Shown here: in pieces, positions 61,879-64,000 of the stretch | How the letters are laid out: each line of letters opens with the position of its first letter | How positions within the stretch are numbered: the first letter of the stretch is position 1 | Source: Manihot esculenta | Lineage: Eukaryota > Streptophyta > Magnoliopsida > Malpighiales > Euphorbiaceae | Assembly (NCBI RefSeq): GCF_001659605.2 | Contig: NC_035161.2 | Coordinates: 31,295,691 to 31,359,690, forward strand | Length of the DNA: 64,000 nt | Reading direction: 5' to 3' | Notes under the pieces: model-generated | The model's database searches: none | Told to the model about the DNA's origin: nothing | The model's input: only the letters and a program-made list of their open reading frames with translations | Program-made: the position numbers and the translations under genes

Positions 61879-64000
61879 TCAACCGAACATTGGCTTGTGC
61901 TACAGAAAGCAGTTTATTTTGGTAGTTTTAGCTTTCTGTTTTTATCTGTTGAAGAAATGTTACTTGTGCAATCAGATTACAAGTTGTGACATTTTTTGCG
62001 TTTCATGTGTATTTGAGATGAACATGGTTCCTTCCTTTTGGCATTTTATATATGACATTTTGAGATTACGTCGTCACATGGTCCTAAATTTTGTGACGAA
62101 GAGATGCTATTGTGATCCTTCCATGATGTCTTTCAACTCACTTAGGCAAATTACTGGTGTTATTATTGGAGGTGTAAACATTTGAAATCTTGATTTGTGT
62201 AATAACCGAAATACCAAATACCGAGTTTGGAGGCATATTCATCAGTAACTGAGCAAAAGGCTGTATCGTTGGTAGCTTGGGAGCTTATTGGTTAGGGTTT
62301 GTGAAGATTGCAATGGATGCTATTTTTCTTTAACCAAGTGTTGAAACAAGGTTTCCAGAAAATAACCACAAGGCTTAAGTCTGCATTTAATCCTTCCTAT
62401 CTATTGGTTTCTCAATTGGTACCGAAGTTATTTAATTATTTTGAAATATTCTACTAAATTAGTTGTTATAATAAGAGTCATGATAGTTTTCAATTTTAAA
62501 GTTTATCTTTAAAATATATGTACACATAGGAGGTAAATCGAATTTTTTTTCCTTAAATTTAAACTTTAAATCTAAATTGATTCGCTATCAATTCTCTTGA
62601 TTTAATTTGACTTGTGAAGAACACCGACCAGAACGATATATGCGTATATATATTTTGGATGGTGATGATGAACTTAATCTCACAATGAATTTGCAGAAAT
62701 CACTCATGAGGCATGCTTACAGATATATATTCTGTATACTACAATTTATGTTTTCTATTTTCTAATAATAAGCAAAATATTGCATTCAAAGGAAAAAGGA
62801 GAGCAGCATCAAAGCTGCAAAAGAGCTGTGTCTGTCTCTGTGTCTATGCAAGTGAAAGCTAAATATTATTTTCAAAAAGTTGAGCTCTGGAAGCATGAGG
62901 TGAGGTGTTGTGTTACAGACTTATTAGCGTGTGTGTATACCTAATAATAATAATAATATGAATCATAAATGCTAAATCATCATTTACGTGTCACTTTTTC
63001 CATACGTTTGGCCAAAACATCAATGGTATTAATCTAAGGGGCTTGATGTCAAAGTGTAATGCATGCTAATAAGGCCAATAACGTGGTCACACTTATATTT
63101 TCATATAATGTAAATGGTTTTTTTCTTTCTATCAAAATAAAGTTTCATAAACCATTTTTATTTTATTTTTAGAATCAGCAAACTTAAAATATTCGCCCCA
63201 ACAATTTCATAACAAAAAAAAAAAAATCGTTTTAAATATACTCAGTGATTTATAAATTTTTATATCATACTATTTTATGACAGTTATTGTCACTACCACC
63301 AGCCACTTTACTGCAATCGGCATTACCAGAGTTGTAAATGTTGTCATCAGTATCACGGTTGCCATTAAGAATGTCAATATTTAAGGGCGTAGCAATTGTA
63401 TTGTTGCTATTAAAATTTAATGTGATTCTCGCCATTACCATCCTCACCACCAATCTTGCAAATTTGCTTTTTTTTTTTTTTTTTCTCCGTGTGTGGAGGA
63501 GGTGTGTGAAATTAAACCGAGGCAGAATTACATCGTTTTAAACAGCACAAATGGACTCAACCCTTATACTGTAACCAATTTAAGTAAAAGATTGGCTGAT
63601 GCAACTCATAAATCTACCTGTATTTTCCTTGGGACACTGCACATGACTCATTCATGTTAGAAGTCGAAGGTCGGCTGAAGACAAACTAACTACGCAAGCT
63701 GGGTTGCCGGAAGAGGTTGTTGGGAGTTGGAAGGTGTTGGATGGTGACCAAACTACATTGTGATCTTTGCACGATTTGTTATCCTAAATCCTAATTAAAT
63801 ATAAATATTCTTGTCTCTTAATAACTTTCTCAGAAACCCCATCAAGCCACAAGCTTCCACCTTTTCTTTTCTTTTCTTTTCTTTTCTTTTTTTTCCTTCT
63901 GTACAATCCACAATTATCTCAATATACACAATTAAATAAATAGTCATCTCTCTGTCTCCACCTTACTTTTTAGTTTTTTCTTATTCAACTAATCCAAATT
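61879..64000. other. 3' region of RPS19 and gene-free right edge
   Basis: No gene is supported. A pyrimidine repeat, TTTTC repeated about six times (63862-63892), and a CT-rich stretch to the right edge could be the leader of a plus-strand gene beyond the window, but nothing proves it. Other features are a T-run at about 63469-63484 and (TAA)n near 62944-62957. Confidence 0.5.

Overview
The window is nuclear DNA from a flowering plant, most likely a core eudicot. Evidence: GT-AG introns throughout, very AT-rich introns and spacers, a plant-type Deg protease gene with 24 coding exons, a plant PPR gene, telo-box motifs before a cytosolic ribosomal protein gene, and Ty3/gypsy, Ty1/copia, MULE-like, hAT-like and pararetrovirus-like debris. 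I lean towards Malpighiales (Euphorbiaceae-like), but that rests only on how the Deg7 sequence reads to me.

Layout, left to right. 1-3455 holds no recognisable exon; it carries a probable solo LTR (about 1114-2538). 3456-16177 (minus) is the 5' part, seven exons, of a DEG7-type protease gene (copy 1). It either continues off the left edge or is truncated. Its introns carry a TIR element (about 6612-8230), a complete but internally deleted gypsy element with target-site duplication (8607-11679) and a MULE-like MITE with a 10-bp duplication (12635-13093). 16978-40790 (minus) is a second, complete DEG7 gene (copy 2). Its 24 exons join in phase to 1111 codons, and its stop lies only about 0.8 kb upstream of the copy 1 start, so the two form a head-to-tail tandem pair. 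Its introns carry a copia-like solo LTR, a decayed pararetrovirus reverse-transcriptase fragment, a decayed copia fragment, a gypsy solo LTR related to the one in copy 1, and a broken second copy of exon 3. 42938-45479 (minus) encodes a 301-aa protein with two double-stranded RNA-binding domains; its untranslated 5' exon probably lies near 49.2-49.4 kb. 49.4-54.5 kb is an AT-rich, TE-bearing spacer.

The right part carries plus-strand genes: an intronless 508-aa P-class PPR protein (54573-56099), a nuclear tRNA-Asn(GUU) (57206-57279) and the four-exon gene for cytosolic ribosomal protein eS19 (59733-61878, 143 aa), preceded by telo-boxes. 61.9-64 kb shows no gene.

There is no operon-like logic here. 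DRB, DEG7-2 and DEG7-1 point the same way, but their functions (small-RNA biogenesis and protein quality control) are not obviously linked. The most interesting features are the asymmetric DEG7 pair, a frame-preserving 81-bp stop-free intron (exitron candidate) in copy 2, the exon 3 relic, and independent insertions of related gypsy elements in both copies. I saw nothing that clearly amounts to an undescribed biological system.
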